Of a stretch of DNA of 5,103 bases, positions 1 to 5,103 are shown piece after piece; the first letter of the stretch is position 1, and every line of letters starts with the position of its first letter. Source of the DNA: Alphaproteobacteria bacterium (GTDB lineage: Bacteria; Pseudomonadota; Alphaproteobacteria; SMXP01); NCBI GenBank assembly GCA_021774995.1, contig JAJFIM010000360.1:1-5103 (forward strand), in the 5' to 3' direction. The position numbers were made by a program, and so were the translations under genes. The notes beneath the pieces are model-generated. The model ran no database searches and was not told the origin of the DNA. It was given only the letters and a program-made list of their open reading frames with translations.

Positions 1-314
1 ACTCTTTGGGCGTGGCTTCGGATCTGATTGAAAGTAAGGGCGCAGTCAGCAGTCAAGTGGCGAAGGCCATGGCGGAAGGCGCGCTCACGCATTCTCAAGC
101 GCAACTTTCCATCGCCGTGACAGGCGTGGCGGGTCCCGGCGGCGGCGTAGCTGAAAAACCCATTGGCCTGGTGCATTTGGCAAGTGCGCGTGTCGGCGGC
201 GCAACGCTTCACCTTGAACTTAACTTACTCGATATCGGCCGCGATAAAATTCGCATGAAGTCGATGGAAGAAGGTCTGCGTCTTGCCTGTGCGCATTTTT
301 ATAATGATGTTTGA
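1..314 (+). CDS. cinA: CinA-family protein, PncC-like nicotinamide-nucleotide amidohydrolase domain (5'-truncated by window edge)
   Basis: The C-terminal part of a CinA/PncC domain. In characterised members this domain deamidates nicotinamide mononucleotide to nicotinate mononucleotide in pyridine nucleotide salvage, in the cytoplasm. The frame is open from base 3, so the real start lies left of the window; the in-frame TTG at 6 is internal, because the protein already matches the family there. Visible family features are the GAVSSQVAKAMAEGAL helix, the glycine-rich TGVAGPGGG loop followed by EKPIGLVHLA, and a C-terminal GRDKIR helix with TGA at 312-314. About 103 of the usual ~160 residues of the domain are present. 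The N-terminal substrate-binding segment is missing, so I cannot tell whether this is a stand-alone PncC-type protein (usual in Alphaproteobacteria) or a two-domain CinA. It converges on the RatA/COQ10-like gene with 3 bases between stops. Confidence 0.9.
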   Translation, partial: SLGVASDLIESKGAVSSQVAKAMAEGALTHSQAQLSIAVTGVAGPGGGVAEKPIGLVHLASARVGGATLHLELNLLDIGRDKIRMKSMEEGLRLACAHFYNDV

Positions 315-317
315 GCC

Positions 318-764
318 TTAACCATACACTCTATCGGCGCGGGCCTCGAAAGCACCCACCATGCGGCGCACAGCTTCGCCGAACACGACGCTAATCAACA
401 TTTGAAGCGCCCGGCTTTTGAATTCAAATTCGATGTAAAAATCGATTGTGCAAGAACCGTCCTCATTAGGCTCGAATGTCCAGCGGTTCTTCAAATATTT
501 GAAAGGGCCGTTCAAATATTCGACATCAATTTTTTTGTGCGCTCTATCCACAACGACGCGGCTGGTAAATTTTTCTCGAAACATCTTAAACGCCACCAGC
601 AAATCGGCAACGATGATTTCTTTATCCTGCTCTTTATCGGAAGAGCGAATGCGCGCCCCTGTGCACCAGGGTAAAAACTCAGGATATTGCTCAATTTGCA
701 TGACGATGTTGAGCATTTCGTCCGCGGAATGCCGCACCCATTTTCGTTGTTCATGTATCGGCAT
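318..764 (-). CDS. RatA/COQ10-family START-domain protein (polyketide cyclase/dehydrase-like fold)
   Basis: A 148-residue single-domain protein of the usual family length. Family marks are IEQYPEFLPWC (residues 24-34), the strand with EYLNGPFKYLKNRW (82-95), FEFKS (113-117), and a long C-terminal helix with FGEAVRRMVGAFE. No signal peptide or membrane segment is seen, so it is probably cytoplasmic or peripheral to the membrane. Eukaryotic COQ10 binds coenzyme Q and supports respiration. E. coli RatA was described as a toxin that blocks 70S ribosome association, so databases often call homologues 'RatA family toxin'. No antitoxin-like partner is adjacent here, and the neighbours are lipoate and pyruvate dehydrogenase genes, which favours a quinone-related role (inference). 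ATG at 764 lies 4 bases after the lipA stop. No clear Shine-Dalgarno is visible, so translation is probably coupled to lipA. Confidence 0.9.
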   Translation of the reverse strand: MPIHEQRKWVRHSADEMLNIVMQIEQYPEFLPWCTGARIRSSDKEQDKEIIVADLLVAFKMFREKFTSRVVVDRAHKKIDVEYLNGPFKYLKNRWTFEPNEDGSCTIDFYIEFEFKSRALQMLISVVFGEAVRRMVGAFEARADRVYG

Positions 765-768
765 GACT

Positions 769-1758
769 TTACGAGTGGCTCGCGCCTAGCTTTGCGTTGC
801 GGGCCGCGCGCAGCTTCTCAAAGTCTTCACTCGCCAGGTAAGACGAGCGCGTCAGGGGACTGGAGGAGACCATTAAAAAGCCTTTGGCGTAAGCGATCTT
901 TTCGTAGGCCGCGAATTCTTCCGGCGTCACAAAGCGGTCAATCGCGGCGTGTTTGCGGGTGGGTTGCAGATATTGGCCAATGGTCAGGAAATCAATGTGG
1001 GCCGAACGCATATCGTCCATCACCTGAGTGACTTCTTCGCGGGTCTCGCCCAGTCCCACCATCAAGCCGGATTTGGTGAATTGAGCGGGATCTTGTTCCT
1101 TGACCTTGGCCAGAAGCGAAAGCGAATGAAAATAGCGCGCGCCTGGCCGGATGGTCGGATAAAGCCTCGGTACGGTTTCCAGATTATGATTAAAGACATC
1201 CGGCTTTGCGGCGATCACGGTTTCCACGGCGCCGCCTTTGCGCAAGAAATCTGGCGTAAGAATTTCGATGGTCGTGGCCGGGTTACGCGCCCGGATGGCC
1301 TTCACAACATTCACAAAATGCTGCGCCCCGCCGTCGGCAAGGTCATCGCGGTCCACGCTTGTAATTACAACATGTTCAAGCGCCAATTTTTCAACGGCGC
1401 TGGCGATATGCTCAGGTTCCGACGGGTCGAGCGCGCCCGGCAGGCCCGTCTTTACATTGCAAAAGGCGCAGGCCCGCGTGCAGGTATCGCCCATGATCAT
1501 CATGGTGGCGTGGCGCTTTGACCAGCACTCGCCCATATTGGGGCAGGAGGCCTCTTCGCAGACCGTCACCAGTCCATGTTCGCGGACGATCTTTTGCGTC
1601 TCGGTAAAAACCTTTGAGCCCGGCGCCTTAACGCGGAGCCACGGGGGTTTGCGCAAGATTGGCGTATCCGGATTCTTCTGCTTTTCGGGATGGCGCAAAG
1701 CCGCCGCCGAGCGCGCAGCCTGGCGTTTATCTTTGTTTTTGTCGTAAACCGTTACCAT
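769..1758 (-). CDS. lipA: Lipoyl synthase (radical SAM, 4Fe-4S)
   Basis: A 329-residue LipA, close to the usual length of about 320. It inserts two sulfur atoms into octanoyl groups already attached to lipoyl-domain lysines, completing lipoylation of PdhC and related subunits in the cytoplasm. The auxiliary 4Fe-4S cluster ligands are Cys67, Cys72 and Cys78 (CEEASCPNMGEC). The radical SAM cluster is Cys93, Cys97 and Cys100 (CTRACAFC). The C-terminal RSSY motif (304-307), whose serine is an auxiliary-cluster ligand in studied LipA proteins, is present. Other conserved blocks are TSVDRDDLADGGA, FNHNLETVPRLY and TIGQYLQPT. The first ~35 residues are basic and poorly conserved. ATG at 1758 has an AAGG Shine-Dalgarno (1766-1769) 7 bases upstream. 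The residue after RSSY is Leu308, where histidine (RSSYHA) is usual. The RatA/COQ10-like gene follows after 4 bases. Confidence 0.97.
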   Translation of the reverse strand: MVTVYDKNKDKRQAARSAAALRHPEKQKNPDTPILRKPPWLRVKAPGSKVFTETQKIVREHGLVTVCEEASCPNMGECWSKRHATMMIMGDTCTRACAFCNVKTGLPGALDPSEPEHIASAVEKLALEHVVITSVDRDDLADGGAQHFVNVVKAIRARNPATTIEILTPDFLRKGGAVETVIAAKPDVFNHNLETVPRLYPTIRPGARYFHSLSLLAKVKEQDPAQFTKSGLMVGLGETREEVTQVMDDMRSAHIDFLTIGQYLQPTRKHAAIDRFVTPEEFAAYEKIAYAKGFLMVSSSPLTRSSYLASEDFEKLRAARNAKLGASHS

Positions 1759-1801
1759 GGGGCGACCTTAATCCTCAATTCTCAAGAAATCCATATAAAG
1801 C

Positions 1802-1850
1802 ATATTCAAGCGAGGTGGATACCGGTTCGCGTTAAGAGTGAGGCGAGATA
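1802..1850. repeat. Candidate dispersed intergenic repeat with GGATACCGGTTCGCG core
   Basis: The segment centred on 1817-1831 (GGATACCGGTTCGCG, with the palindrome ACCGGT at 1821-1826) closely resembles, from memory, short elements repeated many times between genes in Rhizobiales and related alphaproteobacterial genomes, in which GTGGATACCGGTTCGCGT-like cores recur. Only one copy lies in this window, so repetition cannot be shown here. The flanks are less like the form I recall, so the borders are approximate. It lies 40-90 bases upstream of lipA and could affect its leader or promoter. Confidence 0.4.
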
Positions 1851-2060
1851 AGCGCCGAACGCGCCCAAAGCTGATCGAACGGCATGGATTTCGCTATGAG
1901 TTCTGTGTCCGTTACAAACTGCTGATCAAGTGTCTCGAATTGGTTCATTGGCGTTGAGTGCACAAATTTTGGTGGTGGGGCGGCTGTTCAGGCTTGAGAG
2001 GCGTCTGAATGGCTGTATTGGGCCTGAATGCGTAGGGGCCTTGAAGTCTCTCTCCTAGGA

Positions 2061-2100
2061 TAAAACGGCGGCTCTTGAATAAGGGGCCGCCGTTTATTTT
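2061..2100 (-). terminator. Intrinsic terminator downstream of lpd
   Basis: AAACGGCGGC (2063-2072) pairs perfectly with GCCGCCGTTT (2086-2095), giving a 10-bp GC-rich stem that can be extended by T2073-G2085, C2074-G2084 and T2075-G2083 around a 7-base loop. Read on the minus strand, the stem ends in a short U-rich run (GTTTTATCC), and the hairpin begins about 13 bases after the lpd stop. On the plus strand the stem is followed by TTTATTTT, so it could work in both directions. It implies that lpd transcription ends here and lipA has its own promoter. Confidence 0.85.
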
Positions 2101-2108
2101 GGGTCACA

Positions 2109-3509
2109 TTAGATATGCACCGCCCTGTCATACGCGTCGAGAACGGATTCATGCATCATCTCGCTTAATGTCGGGTGCGCGAACACGGTCTGCATCAGTT
2201 CGGCTTCAGTCGTCTCCAATGTGCGCGCCACCACGAAGCCCTGGATCAATTCAGTAACTTCGGCGCCGATCATATGTGCGCCCAACAGTTCGCCGGACGC
2301 AGCGTCAAACACAGTTTTTATGAGACCTTCCTGCTCGCCCAATGCGATGGCTTTGCCGTTTCCCATAAAAGGAAAGCGCCCGACTTTGACCTTATGGCCG
2401 GCCTTAATCGCTGCCGCTTCAGTCAGTCCCACGCTGGCCACTTGGGGCCAACAATAGGTGCAACCCGGAATATTGCTGGTGTCGAGTGCATGGGCGGTCT
2501 TGACCCCGGCGATCTTTTCAACGCAAGCGACGCCTTCATGGCTGGCTTTGTGGGCTAGCCAGGGGGGGCCTGTGAGATCGCCAATGGCGTAAATGCCTGG
2601 CGCTGACGTGGCGCCCCACTGATCGGTGACCACATGCGTTTTATCAATCTTAACGCCCAGGGCTTCCAGTCCCAGATTTTCGGTGTTGCCGACAATGCCC
2701 ACCGCAAGGATCACACGGTCGACGGTGAGTGTCTCGGTCTTCCCGCCTGTGAGCTTAATCGTGGCGGTGACGTTGGTTTTACCCGCCGCCAGTTTCTCAA
2801 CGCTGGCGCCGGTATGGATAGTCATGCCTTGTTTTTTGAACGCTTTTAGCGCAAGGGCCGAAATGTCTTCGTCTTCTACGGGCAGCACCCGGTCCAGCAC
2901 TTCGACAACCGTGGTCTTGGCGCCCAGCGTGTTGAAAAAGCTGGCAAACTCAATCCCGATAGCGCCCGAACCCACCACAAGCAGTGATTTGGGCATGACG
3001 TCAGGCACGAGCGCTTCGCGGTATGTCCAGATCAACTTGCCGTCAGGCTCCATGCCGGGGAATGTGCGCGCCCGGGCGCCGGTCGCCAGGATGATACTCT
3101 TCGCTGTGAAATCTTGGCGCTTGCCTTTCGCGGTTACGGTAATTGCCCCGGGGCTTTTGAGTTTGGCCTCCCCCTCTATCACCGTGATCTTGTTTTTCTT
3201 CATCAAGAATTTAACGCCGCTCGACAATTGATTTGCGACGGCGCGGGAGCGTTTGACGACTTTTTCAATATTAAACGAGATGGATTTGGCTTCCAGTCCA
3301 AATTCATCTGCATGCTGAAATGTATGGTAAAGTTCCGATGAGCGCAGCAAGGCCTTGGTGGGAATACACCCCCAATTAAGGCAGACGCCCCCCAGATTCT
3401 CCCGTTCCACAATGGCCGTTTTGAGGCCCAGTTGACCGGCGCGGATTGCCGCCACATAACCTCCCGGCCCGGAGCCGATGACGATAAGATCGAATTTAGT
3501 GTTAGGCAT
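2109..3509 (-). CDS. lpd: Dihydrolipoyl dehydrogenase (E3 of pyruvate dehydrogenase complex)
   Basis: A 466-residue flavoprotein of normal E3 length. It reoxidises the dihydrolipoyl group of the E2 lipoyl domain through a disulfide and FAD, and reduces NAD+. The FAD-binding GSGPGG is at 12-17. The redox disulfide is Cys43-Cys48 in GGVCLNWGCIPTK. The NAD-binding GSGAIGIE is at 180-187. The second FAD contact is the AIGD motif ending at Asp311. The C-terminal dimer-interface domain carries the catalytic His445-Glu450 pair in HPTLSE. All catalytic residues are present. The CTYCWPQVASVG segment (350-361) has a second Cys pair, C350 and C353, distinct from the redox pair. Start ATG at 3509 gives the family N terminus; only a weak AGAAAG lies upstream. 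Position next to pdhC points to service in pyruvate dehydrogenase, though such an E3 may also serve other 2-oxo acid complexes. A strong terminator follows. Confidence 0.97.
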   Translation of the reverse strand: MPNTKFDLIVIGSGPGGYVAAIRAGQLGLKTAIVERENLGGVCLNWGCIPTKALLRSSELYHTFQHADEFGLEAKSISFNIEKVVKRSRAVANQLSSGVKFLMKKNKITVIEGEAKLKSPGAITVTAKGKRQDFTAKSIILATGARARTFPGMEPDGKLIWTYREALVPDVMPKSLLVVGSGAIGIEFASFFNTLGAKTTVVEVLDRVLPVEDEDISALALKAFKKQGMTIHTGASVEKLAAGKTNVTATIKLTGGKTETLTVDRVILAVGIVGNTENLGLEALGVKIDKTHVVTDQWGATSAPGIYAIGDLTGPPWLAHKASHEGVACVEKIAGVKTAHALDTSNIPGCTYCWPQVASVGLTEAAAIKAGHKVKVGRFPFMGNGKAIALGEQEGLIKTVFDAASGELLGAHMIGAEVTELIQGFVVARTLETTEAELMQTVFAHPTLSEMMHESVLDAYDRAVHI

Positions 3510-3725
3510 ATTGATTTAGGTCTTTCTAATAATAATCTTTCCGGACGTTACATGAGATCAACAACCAAAAGTTTTTGCTAGCGAATGTTAGAGCCGGGAT
3601 ACATGGGATTTTTATAGAGCATTTTTTTGCAATGCTTGATCAGGATTGCACTAGATCCCGCATCAAGTGCGGGATGACGGTGGAGGGTTCTGTATGAATA
3701 ATTATATACATTTAACTTCCAGCCC
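3510..3725. other. pdhC-lpd intergenic region, 216 bases, probable lpd leader
   Basis: This AT-rich spacer is unusually long for adjacent complex subunits. It contains the hairpin repeat at 3655-3675 and a weaker 6-bp stem, AGCATT (3618-3623) with AATGCT (3631-3636). On the minus strand a weak sigma70-like pair can be read: TTGATC (3556-3561) and GATTAT (3532-3537), 18 bases apart and ending 22 bases before the lpd start. Each matches consensus at four of six positions, so this promoter is only a suggestion. No open frame of interest was seen. Confidence 0.4.
3655..3675. repeat. Short perfect hairpin, candidate dispersed intergenic repeat
   Basis: ATCCCGCA (3655-3662) and TGCGGGAT (3668-3675) form a perfect 8-bp stem with the 5-base loop TCAAG. 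The form on the minus strand, CATCCCGCACTTGATGCGGG, resembles GTCATCCCGGACTTGATCCGGGAT-like elements that I recall as frequent between genes in several alphaproteobacterial genomes. There is no U-run after the stem on the minus strand, so it is a poor intrinsic terminator for pdhC. It may instead protect the pdhC mRNA 3' end or attenuate readthrough into lpd (inference). Confidence 0.6.
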
Positions 3726-5018
3726 CTAAAGCAGCATGGTCACCGGGTCTTCTATGTAGCTTTTAAAAACCTGCAGCCACTCAGCCCCGAGGGCGCCGTC
3801 GACGACCCTGTGATCGAGTGACAGAGTGCACGTCATCACTGTGGCGATGCTGAGCGCGCCGTCCTTGACCACCGGTCTCTGCTCACCAGCGCCAACGGCC
3901 AGAATTGCGCCATGGGGCTGATTGATGATCGCGGTGAATTCCTTAATGCCGTACATGCCCAGATTTGAGATTGAGAATGTGCCGCCCTGATATTCTTCCG
4001 GCATGAGTTTTCGGGATTTTGCGCGCGCCGCTTTGTCTTTCATGTCTTCTGAAATTTCACGCAAGCCCTTCGTGTCCGCCTGCCAGATAATTGGCGTGAT
4101 CAGGCCCCCGTCCAACGCCACCGCCACGGCGATATCCGCGTGGTGATGCAGAAGTCGTTTGTCGCCGGCGTAACTGACATTCACATCAGGGACTTTTTTA
4201 AGAGCAAGGGCGGCCGCGCGAATGACAAAATCATTGACGGAAATTTTAAACGATCCCTCATCTTGCGTCGCGCGGGCGTTGAGGTCTTTGCGCAAGGCCA
4301 ATAGTTGATCCATATTGCAATCGACCGTCAGCGGGAAATGCGGCACTTGTTGTTTGGATTGCGTCATGCGCCGGGCGACTGTTTTGCGCATGGCGTCCAT
4401 CGGCATTTCGTCGTAAGTGCCGGGTTGAATTCCAAGGTCCTGGGGTGCTTGCGCCGGTGCGAAAGGAATAATTTCCGCCGTGGCGGTCTCAGAGGAGGGC
4501 AGACCTACAGCCCCTTTTGCTGCTGCTTCGATATCGCGTTTGATGATGCGTCCATTGGGGCCGGTTCCACTCAGCGCGTTAAGATCAAGCCCGCTTTGCG
4601 CCGCCAAACGCCGCGCTAAAGGGCTGGCTTTGATGGTTTTATCGCTGATGACTGAAACCGGCGCCGCGATTTCAGTCCCCTTTATTGGCGTGGGCGCCGC
4701 TTTAACGATCGCTTCCTTTGGAGGTGCGGGGTGAGGCGCGGATGATGCTGCGCCTTCCAATGCGCTGGCGTCTTCCCCTTCTTCCAGAATCAACGCGATG
4801 GTTTCATTCACTTTGACGCCTTCAGTGCCCGCCGGAATTAAGATTTTCCCCATAACACCCTCATCAACCGCTTCAACTTCCATCGTTGCCTTATCGGTTT
4901 CTATTTCAGCAATGAGATCGCCCGAGGCAACGTTGTCGCCTTCTTTAACAAGCCATTTGCTAAGATTGCCCTCTTCCATGGTGGGAGAAAGTGCTGGCAT
5001 GAGGATGGGTATCGGCAT
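3726..5018 (-). CDS. pdhC: Dihydrolipoyllysine-residue acetyltransferase (E2 of pyruvate dehydrogenase complex)
   Basis: A 430-residue E2 of typical alphaproteobacterial length. It accepts acetyl groups from E1 on its lipoyl arm, passes them to CoA, and forms the core of the complex in the cytoplasm. Domains in order: one N-terminal lipoyl domain (about 1-80, lipoylated Lys43 in ETDKATME); an Ala/Pro-rich linker (about 83-125); a peripheral-subunit-binding domain (about 129-166, ASPLARRLAAQSGLDL then GTGPNGRIIKRDIE); a second linker; and the catalytic domain (about 205-430) with NLGMYGIKEF and the active site DHRVVDG, where His403 and Asp407 fit HxxxDG. The N terminus MPIPILMPALSPTMEEG fits pyruvate-type E2 rather than 2-oxoglutarate E2. 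ATG at 5018 has a strong Shine-Dalgarno 9 bases upstream; the stop is TAG. Its lipoyl lysine is the expected substrate of the LipA encoded nearby. Confidence 0.97.
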   Translation of the reverse strand: MPIPILMPALSPTMEEGNLSKWLVKEGDNVASGDLIAEIETDKATMEVEAVDEGVMGKILIPAGTEGVKVNETIALILEEGEDASALEGAASSAPHPAPPKEAIVKAAPTPIKGTEIAAPVSVISDKTIKASPLARRLAAQSGLDLNALSGTGPNGRIIKRDIEAAAKGAVGLPSSETATAEIIPFAPAQAPQDLGIQPGTYDEMPMDAMRKTVARRMTQSKQQVPHFPLTVDCNMDQLLALRKDLNARATQDEGSFKISVNDFVIRAAALALKKVPDVNVSYAGDKRLLHHHADIAVAVALDGGLITPIIWQADTKGLREISEDMKDKAARAKSRKLMPEEYQGGTFSISNLGMYGIKEFTAIINQPHGAILAVGAGEQRPVVKDGALSIATVMTCTLSLDHRVVDGALGAEWLQVFKSYIEDPVTMLL

Positions 5019-5103
5019 AGCGGGTCTTCACCTCTCTAGGGTTTCAAGCAAACAAGAACTCGGCTTTTTCTGGATACATACGCAATATCTCACATCCGTC
5101 TGC
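5019..5103 (-). other. Upstream region of pdhC with the end of an unidentified frame
   Basis: On the minus strand one frame is open from the window edge to TGA at 5044-5046 and ends ..RMYPEKAEFLFA; another is open to TGA at 5028-5030. Neither resembles a PdhB (E1 beta) C terminus as I know it. At most one can be the end of an upstream gene, and both may be non-coding. The fragment is too short to name. Confidence 0.25.
5028..5035 (-). promoter_or_regulatory. Ribosome binding site of pdhC
   Basis: On the minus strand this reads AGAGGTGA, seven of eight bases matching the extended Shine-Dalgarno GGAGGTGA, with a 9-base spacer before ATG. It is the clearest ribosome binding site in the window and supports the chosen pdhC start. 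It stands in contrast to the weak or absent sites before lpd and the RatA/COQ10-like gene. Confidence 0.75.

Larger units (their letters stand above)
1759..2108. other. lpd-lipA intergenic region, 350 bases, no secure gene
   Basis: This gap holds the lpd terminator (2061-2100) and a repeat-like segment (about 1802-1850), plus otherwise unexplained sequence. I see no tRNA or recognisable riboswitch. A minus-strand frame of 38 codons runs from ATG at 1948 to TAA at 1832-1834, with no Shine-Dalgarno and a product I do not recognise; the opposite strand is also open over 1799-1957 but lacks ATG. A 7-bp inverted repeat, TTCAGGC (1987-1993) and GCCTGAA (2022-2028), could fold with a 28-base loop. 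The lipA promoter must lie here, because the terminator separates lipA from lpd, but no -35/-10 pair is convincing. Confidence 0.6.

Noticed and set aside
318..764. Toxin-antitoxin module based on the RatA family name
   Set aside because: No antitoxin-like gene is adjacent; the neighbours are a CinA-family gene and lipA, and the protein equally fits the COQ10 family.
949..1747. Two long plus-strand open frames (949-1521 and 1238-1747) opposite lipA
   Set aside because: They are antisense to a complete LipA with all cluster ligands; their products match nothing I recognise and are rich in residues expected from the complement of a coding strand.
1811..1840. GGTTCG-containing stretch considered as a tRNA T-arm
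   Set aside because: The expected GGTTCRANTCC pattern, the flanking stem pairing and an acceptor stem are all absent.
1799..1957. Plus-strand frame open across the lpd-lipA gap
   Set aside because: It has no ATG and no ribosome binding site, its product is strongly Arg-rich, and it overlaps the repeat-like core.
2626..3231. A 201-codon plus-strand frame opposite lpd
   Set aside because: It is low-complexity Ser/Thr/Pro/Val-rich sequence, typical of an antisense shadow, over a fully intact lpd.
3618..3636. AGCATT/AATGCT hairpin with a T-run, considered as a terminator
   Set aside because: The stem is only 6 bp and AT-rich, and the T-run is in the loop rather than after the stem on either strand.

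Overview
This window reads as a housekeeping chromosomal segment of an alphaproteobacterium. The main grounds are the protein sequences and the gene order: pyruvate dehydrogenase E2 (pdhC), dihydrolipoyl dehydrogenase (lpd), lipoyl synthase (lipA), a RatA/COQ10-like START-fold protein, then a CinA-family gene in the opposite direction. From general knowledge this cluster order is common in Alphaproteobacteria. GC content looks moderate by eye (roughly half), so I would not name a genus.

Layout from left to right. Positions 1-314 hold the 3' part of a plus-strand CinA/PncC-domain gene cut by the window edge. It converges on the RatA/COQ10-like gene (318-764, minus) with 3 bases between the stop codons. 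lipA (769-1758, minus) lies 4 bases upstream of that gene, so the two are almost certainly co-transcribed. A 350-base gap (1759-2108) follows. It carries a strong hairpin terminator just past lpd, a sequence resembling a dispersed alphaproteobacterial intergenic repeat, and one doubtful 38-codon reading frame. lpd (2109-3509, minus) is preceded by a 216-base gap with a perfect 8-bp stem hairpin that looks like a second dispersed repeat. pdhC (3726-5018, minus) has a near-consensus ribosome binding site. The last 85 bases hold only the end of an unidentified upstream frame.

The genes fit one theme. PdhC carries a lipoyl group on Lys43 and transfers acetyl units to CoA. Lpd reoxidises the dihydrolipoyl group and makes NADH. 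LipA inserts the sulfurs that make the lipoyl cofactor. The RatA/COQ10-like protein is probably a quinone-binding helper of the respiratory chain that uses this NADH. The E1 genes (pdhA, pdhB) are expected beyond the right edge but are not seen.

I found no convincing novel system. The points worth a second look are the two intergenic repeat-like elements, the uncharacterised lpd-lipA gap, the unidentified frame upstream of pdhC, and small residue-level departures in LipA and Lpd.
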